Assembly: GCA_024637395.1 (NCBI GenBank)
Contig: JAGXFG010000065.1
Coordinates: 1-60,505 of the forward strand
Direction: 5' to 3'
Origin: Burkholderiaceae bacterium
GTDB lineage: Bacteria > Pseudomonadota > Gammaproteobacteria > Burkholderiales > Burkholderiaceae_E
Length of the DNA stretch: 60,505 bases
How positions within the stretch are numbered: the stretch's first letter is position 1; the number at the start of each line of letters is the position of its first letter. The notes below the pieces were generated by a model. It saw only the letters and a list, made by a program, of their open reading frames with translations. It did no database searches and was not told where the DNA came from. The translations under genes were made by a program, and so were the position numbers. Below, one piece after another: positions 47,486 to 56,166 of this stretch.

Positions 47486-48445
47486 ATGAACGCCGTCCCG
47501 GGCCTGCCGGTGGCGCTGCGCTTCATCCAGCGCGACTGGTTGTCGTGCAATCAGCTGGTGCTGCTCGCGGACGACGGCGCGACGCTCATCGATAGCGGTT
47601 ACGTCAAGAACGCAGCCGAGACGGTACACCTGGTCGGGGTCGCGCTCGCGGGTGACGGCAACACTGGTGCCACGCGCGCCGTTCCGGGCAACCGGCCGGT
47701 GCCGCTGCGGCGCGTGATCAATACCCATCTCCACTCCGATCACTGCGGCGGCAATGCCGCGCTCGGCGCCGCCTTCGGCTGCGAGATCGTGGTCCCGGCA
47801 ACCAGCGCCGCGGCGGTTGCGGCCTGGGATGAGGAAGCGCTCACTTACCGGGCAACCGGCCAGCGCTGCGCACGCTTTGCAGCGACCGGGACGATCGCGG
47901 CGGGCGATACTTTCAGCGCCGCCAACGCCGAATGGGTCGCGCACGCCGCGCCCGGTCACGACCCCGAGTCGCTGATCTTCCACTGCCCCGAGCTCGGGGT
48001 GCTGGTCTCGGCCGACGCGCTCTGGGAGCATGGCTTCGGCGTCATCTTCCCGGAGCTTGCCGGCGAGTCCGGTTTCGCCGAACAGCACGCCGTGCTCGAG
48101 CTGATCGAGTCGCTGGCCCCGCAGATCGTGATCCCCGGCCACGGCAGCGCCTTTAGCGACGCTGCGGCGGCGATCTCACGGGCCCGTTCGCGGCTGGCGG
48201 CGATGGTGGCCGACCCCGTCCGCCACGCCCGTAGCGCGCTCAAGGTGCTGGTCAAGTACCGGCTGCTCGACCAGGAGCGCGAAACCGAGTCGGGGATGAT
48301 TGCGGCACTGGCCCCGGCCAGCGTCATGGTGGCGTCCGCCGCACGGCTGGGAGTCGAACCGGCTACTGCGCTGGCGCGCACGGTCGACGAGCTCATCGCG
48401 CAGGGGCAGCTGCGCCGCGACGGCGACTGGCTGGTCAACGCCTGA
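47486..48445 (+). CDS. MBL-fold metallo-hydrolase
   Basis: 319 residues. THLHSDHCGG is the metal-site motif (near 78-87), HAAPGHDPES, SADALWEHG and VIPGHGSAF complete the ligand set. A C-terminal helical region follows. Its order differs from the MBL gene at 24231-25310, so they are distant relatives. It lies 40 bases after the oxidoreductase operon and could be co-transcribed; a thioesterase or lactonase role is possible. Confidence 0.85.
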   Translation: MNAVPGLPVALRFIQRDWLSCNQLVLLADDGATLIDSGYVKNAAETVHLVGVALAGDGNTGATRAVPGNRPVPLRRVINTHLHSDHCGGNAALGAAFGCEIVVPATSAAAVAAWDEEALTYRATGQRCARFAATGTIAAGDTFSAANAEWVAHAAPGHDPESLIFHCPELGVLVSADALWEHGFGVIFPELAGESGFAEQHAVLELIESLAPQIVIPGHGSAFSDAAAAISRARSRLAAMVADPVRHARSALKVLVKYRLLDQERETESGMIAALAPASVMVASAARLGVEPATALARTVDELIAQGQLRRDGDWLVNA

Positions 48446-48512
48446 GCCCATCCGGCCGCTCCTGCTTCAGCCGCCCCGAGATTTGGCGGCGGCTGCAGAT
48501 CGCTGAACCCGG

Positions 48513-48908
48513 CTATTTCCTGAAGCGTTCGTCGGGCTCGATCTGGTAGCCGATCGCGATCCGGTTGGTGGTCGCGGCGAGCGCGATCACCCGCATCAGC
48601 TCGTTGTGCTGCTCCACGGTCATCCCCTTGGCGCGCGCCGACTCGGTGTGGGTGTGGATGCAGTACTCGCAGTTGTTGGCGACGCTGACTGCGACGTAGA
48701 TCAGCTCCTTGGTCAGCGCATCGAGTGCGCCCGGCGCCATCACCGTCTTGGCCTGCGCCCAAACCGCCGCAGCGTGGGGCGGGTCGTTGGCCAGCACCCG
48801 CCAGAAGTCGTTGATCTGGTCGCTGTTGCGGGTGGCGCGGATGTCGTCGAACACCGCGCGCGCTTCCGGGTTAGCGTCTTGGTCGCTGATTTTTGGGACG
48901 ATCGCCAT
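48513..48908 (-). CDS. Carboxymuconolactone decarboxylase family protein (AhpD-like)
   Basis: 131 residues, all helical. The AhpD redox motif CEYCIHTHTE (CxxCxxxH, about 80-87) is intact, so a peroxidase-coupled or disulfide-reductase role is more likely than lactone decarboxylation. Convergent with the MBL gene; upstream lies the repeat-rich gap. Confidence 0.85.
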   Translation of the reverse strand: MAIVPKISDQDANPEARAVFDDIRATRNSDQINDFWRVLANDPPHAAAVWAQAKTVMAPGALDALTKELIYVAVSVANNCEYCIHTHTESARAKGMTVEQHNELMRVIALAATTNRIAIGYQIEPDERFRK

Positions 48909-48989
48909 GTCGCTACTCCCTGTTTGGTTGCCAGCCGTGAGGGTAACTCAGGACGGCGCCCTTCTGGTTGATGGCCGTCGTGGCGCGCC

Positions 48990-49046
48990 GTGGTCAGGCG
49001 CCCGCAGTCGCGGCCCGATATCCGCTTGGTGCGGACGCCTGACCAC
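48990..49046. repeat. REP-like hairpin A
   Basis: GTGGTCAGGCG (48990-49000) pairs exactly with CGCCTGACCAC (49036-49046) round a 35-base loop that contains GGCCCGATATCCG. The stem core GTCAGGCG/CGCCTGAC is shared with hairpin B. Together with its flanks (about 48970-49050) it also aligns in inverted orientation with the B region. Confidence 0.75.
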
Positions 49047-49178
49047 ACCGCGCTGAGTGGCGTCTCGGCACGTTGGCAGCCGCTGCGTTGACGCAGCGTG
49101 GTTCATGCTCCACGCGCGCGGCAACGACGGCGAAGCGTCTCGCGGCGGGCGCCCAGCGCGCCGCTGGCGCACGCGTGT

Positions 49179-49202
49179 CCGATCGGATATCGGGCCGATC
49201 GG
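49179..49202. repeat. Doubled CCGATCGG palindrome
   Basis: CCGATCGG at 49179-49186 and 49195-49202, separated by ATATCGGG. CGGATATCGGGCC (49184-49196) is the reverse complement of a 13-base stretch in the loop of hairpin A (49012-49024), so the three elements of this gap share sequence. Confidence 0.6.
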
Positions 49203-49347
49203 GCGCGCGGAAGCGCGGTGCGCCACGCCGCCGTGAGCGTGAGACCTGAGTGCGAGGGACAGTTGACTCTTCTCCCAGTTGGTCGCACGAGGGCTGTGCT
49301 TGCCGACTTGCTGAACAGTGCGCCCGCACGCTCGAAAGCGTGATGTG

Positions 49348-49398
49348 GTCAGGCGTCCTGACCAAGCCGGTCACGTGCGGCGACTCAGGACGCCTGAC
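49348..49398. repeat. REP-like hairpin B
   Basis: GTCAGGCGTCCTGA (49348-49361) pairs perfectly with TCAGGACGCCTGAC (49385-49398), 14 base pairs with a 23-base loop. The left arm can also fold alone: TGGTCAGG-CGT-CCTGACCA (49346-49364), an 8-bp stem. Lies about 60 bases past the guaC stop, so it could also end guaC transcription. Confidence 0.8.
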
Positions 49399-49461
49399 GA
49401 CAGCACGCCACGCCGACGACTGGCGAGCGAACCCGACGCCAGCACGCCACGACGCATCCCG

Positions 49462-50436
49462 TCAGATCAGGTATTCCGCGGCGTTGTCGTGCCCGAGGAT
49501 CACGTAATTGACCCGGCGGATATCGAACAGCGTCTTGCCGCCGGCGTAGGAGATCGAGCTCTGCAGGTCCTCCTCCATTTCGCGCAGGGTGTCGGCGAGC
49601 TTGCCCTTGATCGGTTCGAGGATCCGCTTGCCCTCGACGAAACTGCGGAAACCCTTGTTGAACTCCGAGGCCGAGCCTAAGTACTCCTTGTAGAGCTTGC
49701 CGTCGAGTTCGACGGTCTTGCCAGGCGATTCCTCGTGGCCCGCGAACAGCGAGCCGATCATCACCATCGTCGCCCCGAAACGGACCGACTTGGCAATGTC
49801 GCCGTGCTCCCTGATCCCGCCATCGGCGATGATCGGGCGAGTCGCGACGCGGGCGCACCACTTGAGCGCCGCCAGTTGCCAGCCGCCGGTGCCAAACCCG
49901 GTCTTGATCCGCGTGATGCAGACCTTCCCTGGCCCGACGCCGACCTTGGTCGCATCCGCGCCCCAGCGCTCCATGTCCATCACGCCTTCCGGTGTGCCGA
50001 CGTTGCCGCCGATCACGAACGCTCCCGGGAGCCGGTCCTTGATGTAGCGGATCATGTTCTTCACGGTGTCGGCGTGTCCATGGGCGATGTCGATCGTCAC
50101 GTAGTCGGCGCCCAGCCCCGTGCTGGCCAGTTCGTCGACCACCTGGTGGTCCTGGGCCTTGACCCCCAGCGAGATCGACACGAACAGCCCGAGGTCGCGC
50201 ATCCGCCGCGCAAAGGACACGGTGTCGCCATTGAAACGATGCTGGATGTAGAAATAGCCGTTGGCGGCGAGAAACTCGCAGATCCGGTCGTCCACGACGG
50301 TCAGCATGTTGGCCGGCACTGCCGGGATGCGAAACCGCCGGGGACCAAACTCCACCGACGGGTCGCACTCGCGGCGGCTGGTGACGGCGCAGCGCCGCGG
50401 CAGCAGCAGGATATTGTCGTAGTCGAAGATTTCCAT
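49462..50436 (-). CDS. guaC: GMP reductase
   Basis: 324 residues, IMPDH/GMPR barrel without CBS domains. The active-site loop [24 protein letters not shown], with the catalytic Cys, and [13 protein letters not shown] are typical of GMP reductase (the Gram-positive GuaC branch) rather than of IMP dehydrogenase. It deaminates GMP to IMP with NADPH in purine salvage. Alone on its strand; the flanks are unrelated. Confidence 0.88.
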   Translation of the reverse strand: MEIFDYDNILLLPRRCAVTSRRECDPSVEFGPRRFRIPAVPANMLTVVDDRICEFLAANGYFYIQHRFNGDTVSFARRMRDLGLFVSISLGVKAQDHQVVDELASTGLGADYVTIDIAHGHADTVKNMIRYIKDRLPGAFVIGGNVGTPEGVMDMERWGADATKVGVGPGKVCITRIKTGFGTGGWQLAALKWCARVATRPIIADGGIREHGDIAKSVRFGATMVMIGSLFAGHEESPGKTVELDGKLYKEYLGSASEFNKGFRSFVEGKRILEPIKGKLADTLREMEEDLQSSISYAGGKTLFDIRRVNYVILGHDNAAEYLI

Positions 50437-50533
50437 GCGTCACATCCGAAAGCCGGGCGCCGCGGCAAGCGGCGCGCATCGGGTCGCACTGTACCCGAAT
50501 CGCACGCCGGCGGTCAGCTAATGGGGGTGCTGC

Positions 50534-51769
50534 CTACTGATAGCTGCGGGTGTCGTCGATGACCTTGCCGTCGTTGGGCAATGAGCCGGGAGCCACGAAC
50601 TCAACCTCGCCGCGCAGCTTGGTGACGTCGCGAATCGCCTCGGCGAGTCGCTCGGCCAGGACCCCTTCTGATCCTGCTGCTTCGACCCGCAGCATCATCT
50701 GGTCGTTGGCCATCTCGCCTCTGACCACCAGCCGCGCGCGACCCAGATCCGGGAAGCGGCGCATGATCTCGGCCACCTGTCCGGGTTGGACGAACATCCC
50801 GCGCACCTTGGTGGTCTGGTCGGCGCGTCCCATCCAGCCCTTGATCCGGACGTTGGTCCGGCCGCAGGGCGACGGACCGGGCAGCACCGCCGACAGATCG
50901 CCGGTCCCGAAGCGGATCATCGGGTAGACCGGGCTGAAATTGGTCACCACCACTTCGCCGACCTCGCCGGCCGCCACCGGTTCGCTGGTTCCGGGGCGGA
51001 CGATCTCGAGGATCAGTTCCTCGTCGATGATCATCCCCTCCATCGCCTCGGACTCATAGGCCACCATGCCGAGATCGGCAGTGCCGTACCACTGCAATAC
51101 GGTTTCGACCCCCTGCTCCTGGAACCACGAGCGCAGGCTCGGCGGCAGGGCCTCGGCGGCGAGCAACGCGCGGCGCAGGTTGCCGATGTCGGCGCCGGAT
51201 TCGCGGGCCTTCTCGATGATGATGCGCAGGAACGACGGCGTGCCGACGTAGGCATCGGGTTTGAGCGTGCGGATGACGTCGATCTGCTGCTCGGTCTGGC
51301 CGATCCCCGCCGGGATCACCGCGCATCCCAGCCGGCGCGCGCCATGGTGGACCATCCACGCGCCGGGCGTGAGGTGGTAGCCGAAACAGTTCTGAATCAC
51401 GTGGCCGGGCCGGATGCCGGCGGCGTAGAGCGCGCGCACCGTGCGCCAGGGGTCGTCACCGCGGCCTTCGGGATCGAAGATCGGCCCCGGCGACATGTAG
51501 AGCGCGCCCAGTTGTCCGGGCGCCACGGTGGTCAGTCCGCCAAACGGCGGGTGCTGTTCCTGCAGGTCCTTGAGTTCCGATTTGCGCAGCACCGGCAGCG
51601 CCGCGAGCGCCTTGCGCGAACTTATCGCGCGCGGGTCAACTCCCTGCAGACGACTGGCCCAGCCGGGTGCGGTCAGCGCGCTGGCCAACAGTGCCGGCAG
51701 CCGGGCCATCAGTTCGCCTTCACGCTGCTCGGCCGGACGCGTCTCCAGTTCGTCGAAATAATCGCTCAT
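50534..51769 (-). CDS. Phenylacetate-CoA-ligase-like AMP-forming enzyme
   Basis: 411 residues of the PaaK-type adenylating family. Recognisable are the LGALYMSPGPIFDPEG region, YVGTPSFLRIIIEKA, LQWYGTADLGMVAYES (in place of the usual YGxTE A5 motif), VVTNFSPVYPMIRFGTGDLSAVLPG and the C-terminal RIKGWMGRADQTTKVRGMFVQPGQV with its hinge. A glycine/serine-rich P-loop like that of PaaK is not clear, so activity may differ. Last gene of the transport operon; it may turn the imported acid into its CoA ester, or act in concert with the synthetase at 56963-58963. Confidence 0.85.
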   Translation of the reverse strand: MSDYFDELETRPAEQREGELMARLPALLASALTAPGWASRLQGVDPRAISSRKALAALPVLRKSELKDLQEQHPPFGGLTTVAPGQLGALYMSPGPIFDPEGRGDDPWRTVRALYAAGIRPGHVIQNCFGYHLTPGAWMVHHGARRLGCAVIPAGIGQTEQQIDVIRTLKPDAYVGTPSFLRIIIEKARESGADIGNLRRALLAAEALPPSLRSWFQEQGVETVLQWYGTADLGMVAYESEAMEGMIIDEELILEIVRPGTSEPVAAGEVGEVVVTNFSPVYPMIRFGTGDLSAVLPGPSPCGRTNVRIKGWMGRADQTTKVRGMFVQPGQVAEIMRRFPDLGRARLVVRGEMANDQMMLRVEAAGSEGVLAERLAEAIRDVTKLRGEVEFVAPGSLPNDGKVIDDTRSYQ

Positions 51770-51797
51770 CCATCAACCTCCACCGGTGCCGGAATGC

Positions 51798-52601
51798 CTA
51801 GAGCCAGCGTTTGCGGCGGCGGTAGGACTTGATGTCTCGGAAGGACGTGCGTCCCTCTTTGGCGACGCCCAGGTAGAACTCCTTGACGTCCTCGTTGTTG
51901 GCCAGATCAGCGGCCGGTCCATCCATCACGATGCGCCCGTTCTCGAGGATGTAGCCGTAGTCCGAGTGGCGCAGCGCGACGTTGGTGTTCTGTTCGGCGA
52001 GCAGGAAGCTCACCTGCTCCTTGGTGTTGAGATCACGCACGATGTCGAAGATCTCGGCGACGAGTTGCGGCGCCAGGCCCATCGACGGCTCGTCGAGCAT
52101 GATCATTTTCGGGTCGGCCATCAGCGCCCTGCCGACCGCGGTCATCTGCTGTTCGCCTCCCGAGGTATAGCCGGATTGCGAACGGCGGCGCTGCTTGAGG
52201 CGCGGGAAATAGTGGTAGACGCGCTCGAGCGCTGCCGCGAGATCGGCGCGCGAAAGAGTGCGCGTATAGGCGCCGGCGAGGAGATTCTCCTCGACGCTCA
52301 GATGGGCGAAGCAGTGCCGTCCTTCCATCACCTGGACGACGCCGCGCTTGACCAATGCCGCCGGGGTCAGTTTCTCGATCGATTCACCGCGGTACTCGAT
52401 CGAGCCCTTGGTGACCTCGCCGCGTTCTCCCTTGAGCAGGTTCGAAACCGCGCGCAGGGTGGTCGTCTTGCCGGCGCCGTTGGCGCCCAGCAAGGCCACG
52501 ATCTTGCCCTCCGGGACCGTCAGCGACACGCCCTTCAGCACCAGGATCACGTGGTTGTAGATGACCTCGATGCCGTTGACGACGAGAATCGGGTTGCTCA
52601 A
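51798..52601 (-). CDS. livF: ABC transporter ATP-binding protein, LivF type
   Basis: 267 residues. Walker A GANGAGKTT (about 38-46), signature YTSGGEQQM, Walker B MIMLDEPSMGLAP and the switch His region (LLAEQN) fit the LivF branch of branched-chain amino-acid-type importers. The last ~20 residues (GRTSFRDIKSYRRRKRWL) are a basic extension longer than usual. Separated from livK by 142 bases with hairpins. Confidence 0.93.
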   Translation of the reverse strand: MSNPILVVNGIEVIYNHVILVLKGVSLTVPEGKIVALLGANGAGKTTTLRAVSNLLKGERGEVTKGSIEYRGESIEKLTPAALVKRGVVQVMEGRHCFAHLSVEENLLAGAYTRTLSRADLAAALERVYHYFPRLKQRRRSQSGYTSGGEQQMTAVGRALMADPKMIMLDEPSMGLAPQLVAEIFDIVRDLNTKEQVSFLLAEQNTNVALRHSDYGYILENGRIVMDGPAADLANNEDVKEFYLGVAKEGRTSFRDIKSYRRRKRWL

Positions 52602-52625
52602 GTCAATCTCTCCAGTATTGCCGCC

Positions 52626-52691
52626 CCGACCTCAGCAGGTCGGCGTGCGGAACTTCGTGACCGCCGCCCCGGGGATGTGCTCCCGCGGCGG
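52626..52691 (-). terminator. Hairpins between livK and livF
   Basis: CCGACCT-CAGC-AGGTCGG (52626-52643) is a perfect 7-bp stem with a four-base loop, and CCGCCG/CGGCGG (52661-52666, 52686-52691) can close a second stem. Lying right after livK, they would protect or end the upstream mRNA and give more binding protein than ATPase, a common arrangement for such importers. No T-run. Confidence 0.5.
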
Positions 52692-52743
52692 CAATCCTGC
52701 GCGCCGAATGGCCGAACAGGCCAGACGACGCGCAGCTCTGCAC

Positions 52744-54096
52744 TCAGGCTCCCGCGTCCTTCGCGCAATCGCGGATCGGAACCTTCTTCTCGGCCGCGTA
52801 CTTGGCGGCCGCCGCGGTGATCAGCGGCTTGAGAATCTGCATGTCGGCCTGGATCACTTCCGAGGTGTAGTTCCACTTGCTGCCGTCCCAGGTCTGGACC
52901 CGTGCCGCATGCCCACCCATGTGGTCAGCGCAGCTGGTGCTGATGGGCGTCATGTAGCCCTCCATGCCCATCGCCTTGATCCGGGCATCGTCGATCGCCA
53001 GGTTCTCAAGCCCCCAGCGCACCTGCTCGCCGGTCAGCGGCTTCTTGCCGTAGGCCAGTTGCGCGCGCCGCACGCCCTCGACCGCGAACATCGCCGAGAC
53101 CATGCCCCGGTTGTACAGGACCGAGCCGACTTCCTCTTTCGGACCGGTGCCCTGGCCCTTGTCGTGGAGGTACTTGAAGATGTCCTGATGGACCTTGCCG
53201 CTATGTCCCGCGCCGGCCAGGAAGGTCAGTCCACTGTAGCCCTTGGCGCCGTCACCGACCGGCATCACGTCGGGCTCGGCTGCCGACCACCACACGCCGA
53301 ACATCTTCTCGCGCGGATAGCCGGTGGCAACCGCTTCCTTGATGGAGGTCGAGTTCATCACGCCCCAGCCCCACAGCAACACGTAGTCGGGACGCTGTTG
53401 CCGGATCTGCAGCCAGGTGGCCTTCTGCTCGACGCCCGGATGGGTCACGGGCAGCAGCAACAGCTTGAAACCGTTCAGCTTGGAGCGTTCCTCGAGCAGC
53501 GGGATCGGCTCCTTGCCGTACGGCGAGTCGTGGTAAACCAGGGCGATCGTCTTGCCCTTCAACTTGTCCATCCCGCCTGACAACTTGCCGACGTGCTGGA
53601 CCAGGATATCGGCTGCGGTCCAGTAGCTGCCGCCGGGGACGAAGTTGTACTTGAAAACCCGGCCATCGGCCGAGGCGGCCAGTCCGTACCCGGCGGTAAC
53701 CAGCGGGATCTTGTCGGTCGCGGTCTTGTCGGTCAGCGCGAAGGTCACGCCGGTCGAGAGCGGCTGGAATGCCGTGCCGCCGGTCACGCCCTTGCCCTTG
53801 AGGCGCTCGTAACACTCGACCCCGCGGTCGGTGGCGTAGCCGAATTCGCATTCCTCGTAGGCGATCGTGACGCCACCAATTCCGCCGTCACGGGCATTGA
53901 TCAGCTTGAGGTAGTCGACGTAGCCGTTCGCCCAGGGGGTGCCGTTGGGCGCGTAGGCGCCAGTCCGGTAGACCATCACCGGGAAGAATTGCTCCTTCGC
54001 GGCCGCCTGCGCCGGGGCCTGCGGAATTGCGGCCGTCAGCGCGCCGGTCGCGGCAATTGCCGCCGCCAGCAGTTTGACTCGATCTGTCTTCCTCAT
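52744..54096 (-). CDS. ABC transporter substrate-binding protein, Liv type
   Basis: 450 residues with a signal peptide (MRKTDRVKLLAAAIAATGALTA..., cut near AQAAAKEQ) and the type-I periplasmic-binding fold (VYRTGAYAPNGTPWANGYVDYLKLINARDGGIGG, GKTIALVYHDSPYGKEPIPLLEE, YVLLWGWGVMNSTSIKEA). It is longer than usual LivK (about 370), so the ligand may be larger than a branched-chain amino acid. The ATG at 54096 follows AGGAGG; a much longer open reading upstream (to 55992) is antisense/out-of-frame to livM and livH and false. Confidence 0.93.
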   Translation of the reverse strand: MRKTDRVKLLAAAIAATGALTAAIPQAPAQAAAKEQFFPVMVYRTGAYAPNGTPWANGYVDYLKLINARDGGIGGVTIAYEECEFGYATDRGVECYERLKGKGVTGGTAFQPLSTGVTFALTDKTATDKIPLVTAGYGLAASADGRVFKYNFVPGGSYWTAADILVQHVGKLSGGMDKLKGKTIALVYHDSPYGKEPIPLLEERSKLNGFKLLLLPVTHPGVEQKATWLQIRQQRPDYVLLWGWGVMNSTSIKEAVATGYPREKMFGVWWSAAEPDVMPVGDGAKGYSGLTFLAGAGHSGKVHQDIFKYLHDKGQGTGPKEEVGSVLYNRGMVSAMFAVEGVRRAQLAYGKKPLTGEQVRWGLENLAIDDARIKAMGMEGYMTPISTSCADHMGGHAARVQTWDGSKWNYTSEVIQADMQILKPLITAAAAKYAAEKKVPIRDCAKDAGA

Positions 54097-54158
54097 CTGC
54101 AACCTCCTTTGGGTCGTTATTTGAGTTGGTAAAACGGTGCTGGATTGCCTCCTATCCA

Positions 54159-55223
54159 TCAGTGGGGGAAGGGCCACAACCGCAGCTTCTCCTTGCCGAT
54201 CGACCACAACCGCGCCAGTCCATGCGGCTCGGCGATCAGGAAGAAAATGATCAGCGCACCAAAGATCATGTATTCGAGGTGCGCCGCGGTATCGACCGCA
54301 ATCGGCACGCCCAGCATGGCGGGCACCTGGTTGAGCAGGATCGGCAGCGCAACGATGAACATGGCGCCGAAGAAGCTGCCCATGATCGATCCCAGTCCGC
54401 CGATGATGATCATGAACAGCAGGCTCAGCGAACGGTTGATGTCGAACGCCGCCGGCTCCCAGGAACCGAGGTGCACGAAGCCCCACATCGCGCCGGCAAT
54501 GCCGATGAAGAACGAACTGACCGCGAACGCGGTGAGCTTGGCGTGCATCGGCCGGATGCCGATCACCTCGGCCGCGACGTCCATGTCGCGCATCGCCATC
54601 CAGGACCGCCCGAGGTGGCCCCTGGTGAGGTTCTTCGCGCCGAGCGCGCAGATCGACACGATCCCCAGGCAGAACAGGTATTTCTCGACCGGTGACTGGA
54701 TCGGCATGCCGAAAACGCTCAGCGCCGGCACCTGGACCGAACCCGACGACGCGTAGTTGGTCAGCCACGGCACCCGCGAAAAGATCCAGTCGGAGAAGAA
54801 CTGCGCCGCCAGCGTCGCCACCGCCAGATAGAGTCCGCGGATGCGCAGGCTGGGGATACCGAAGATCACCCCCATCACCATCGCGCAGAGCCCGCCGAGC
54901 ACGAACGCCAGCAACAGGTTTATGCCCGGGATGCGTAGCATGAAGTTGTAGGACGCATAGGCGCCGACCGCCATGAAGGCGGCTGAACCGAGCGAAATCT
55001 GGCCGCAATAACCCACCAGCAGGTTCAGGCCGATCGCGGCCAGCGAGAGGATCAGGACCGGGATCAGGATCGCCCGCATCAGGTATTCGCTGGCCAGGAA
55101 CGGCACCGCGATGAAGGCGAAGAGCAACAGCGCCAGGATCACCCAGCGATCCTGCAGGATCGGGAAGATCTGCTGATCGGCCTTGTAGTTGGTCTTGAAT
55201 TGACCGTTTTCGCGATAGATCAT
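54159..55223 (-). CDS. livM: ABC transporter permease, LivM type
   Basis: 354 residues, about ten membrane helices, with the permease loops NLLVGYCGQISLGSAAFMAVGAYASY and the EAA-like cytoplasmic stretch GRSWMAMRDMDVAAEVIG typical of LivM. It pairs with LivH in the membrane channel. Three bases separate it from livH. Confidence 0.93.
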   Translation of the reverse strand: MIYRENGQFKTNYKADQQIFPILQDRWVILALLLFAFIAVPFLASEYLMRAILIPVLILSLAAIGLNLLVGYCGQISLGSAAFMAVGAYASYNFMLRIPGINLLLAFVLGGLCAMVMGVIFGIPSLRIRGLYLAVATLAAQFFSDWIFSRVPWLTNYASSGSVQVPALSVFGMPIQSPVEKYLFCLGIVSICALGAKNLTRGHLGRSWMAMRDMDVAAEVIGIRPMHAKLTAFAVSSFFIGIAGAMWGFVHLGSWEPAAFDINRSLSLLFMIIIGGLGSIMGSFFGAMFIVALPILLNQVPAMLGVPIAVDTAAHLEYMIFGALIIFFLIAEPHGLARLWSIGKEKLRLWPFPH

Positions 55224-55226
55224 GAA

Positions 55227-56156
55227 TCAGACCCGGTCGATGATGCGTTCGCCGAACAGTCCCTGGGGACGGAACAGCAGGAAGGCCAGGGCCAGGCCGT
55301 AGGCAAACCAGTTCTCGATGCCGCCGCCGATGATCGGGCCGAGATAGACCTCGGAGACCTTCTCGCCGACGCCGATGATCAGCCCGCCGATGATCGCCCC
55401 CGGGATCGACGTGAAGCCGCCCAGGATCACCACCGGCAGCGCCTTCAAGGCCAGCACCGCCAGCGAGAACTGGACGCCGAGCTTGCTGCCCCAGACCGCG
55501 CCGGCGACCAGCGCGACAAAGCCTGCAACCGACCAGAAGATCACCCAGATCCGGTTGAGCGGAATGCCGATCGACTGCGCCGCCTGGTGGTCGTCGGCCA
55601 CCGCCCGCAGGGCCCGCCCGGTCGCGGTCTTCTGGAAGAAGATCGCCAGGAGGATCACCAGCAGCGTCGCCGCCACGGCCGCAACGATGTCGTCGCGGTT
55701 GACCAGGATCCCGCCCTCGAACATGTCGTTCAAGATGAACAGCGGTTCCTTGGAAATGCCCAGGTTGATCTCGTAGATGCTCGATCCCCAGATCGTCTGT
55801 CCGAAGCCGTCGAGAAAGTAGGAAACGCCGAGCGTCGCCATCAGGAGCACGATGCCTTCCTGGTTCACCAGCGGGCGCAGCACCAGACGTTCGATGACTA
55901 TCGCCAGCACGACCATGATTGCCGCCGCCAGCGCGAAGGCGATCACGTTGGCCAGCAGCAGGCTCTCGACGCCAATGAGCGGTGGAATCCACTCGGCCAG
56001 GCGGGCGAACGCCAGCGCCGCAAACAGCACCATCGCGCCCTGCGCGAAGTTGAATACGCCCGAGGCCTTGAAGATCAGCACGAAGCCGAGCGCGACCAGC
56101 GCGTAGAGCACGCCAGCCATCAGTCCGCCGATCACCACTTCGATAAGGAATCCCAT
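55227..56156 (-). CDS. livH: ABC transporter permease, LivH type
   Basis: 309 residues, hydrophobic throughout (eight or more helices), with GLMAGVLYALVALGFVLIFKASGVFNFAQGAMVLFAA and the EAA-like TATGRALRAVADDHQAAQSIGI loop of LivH. I start at the ATG at 56156, preceded by GGAAG; an earlier ATG at 56177 lies inside livG. Confidence 0.92.
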   Translation of the reverse strand: MGFLIEVVIGGLMAGVLYALVALGFVLIFKASGVFNFAQGAMVLFAALAFARLAEWIPPLIGVESLLLANVIAFALAAAIMVVLAIVIERLVLRPLVNQEGIVLLMATLGVSYFLDGFGQTIWGSSIYEINLGISKEPLFILNDMFEGGILVNRDDIVAAVAATLLVILLAIFFQKTATGRALRAVADDHQAAQSIGIPLNRIWVIFWSVAGFVALVAGAVWGSKLGVQFSLAVLALKALPVVILGGFTSIPGAIIGGLIIGVGEKVSEVYLGPIIGGGIENWFAYGLALAFLLFRPQGLFGERIIDRV

Positions 56157-56166
56157 CTTCCGGCCC

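Larger units (their letters stand above)
48909..49461. other. Gene-free stretch with REP-like hairpins
   Basis: 553 bases between guaC and the AhpD-like gene. No credible protein is encoded: the short open frames lack ribosome sites and are Arg/Ala-rich. It contains two related hairpins (48990-49046 and 49348-49398) and a doubled CCGATCGG motif (49179-49202), listed separately. The AhpD promoter and the guaC terminator must also be here, but I could not place them. Confidence 0.7.

Noticed and set aside
49098-49343. Short open frames in the gap upstream of the AhpD-like gene
   Set aside because: Arg-rich, no ribosome sites, and they lie within hairpin-forming repeats.
49462-50436. IMP dehydrogenase as the identity of guaC
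   Set aside because: No CBS domains, shorter than IMPDH, and the active-site loop matches GMP reductase.
52744-55992. A 1082-codon open frame on the minus strand covering livK, livM and part of livH
   Set aside because: Only the last 450 codons (from 54096) look like a protein, with a signal peptide and ribosome site; the rest is the wrong frame of livM and livH.
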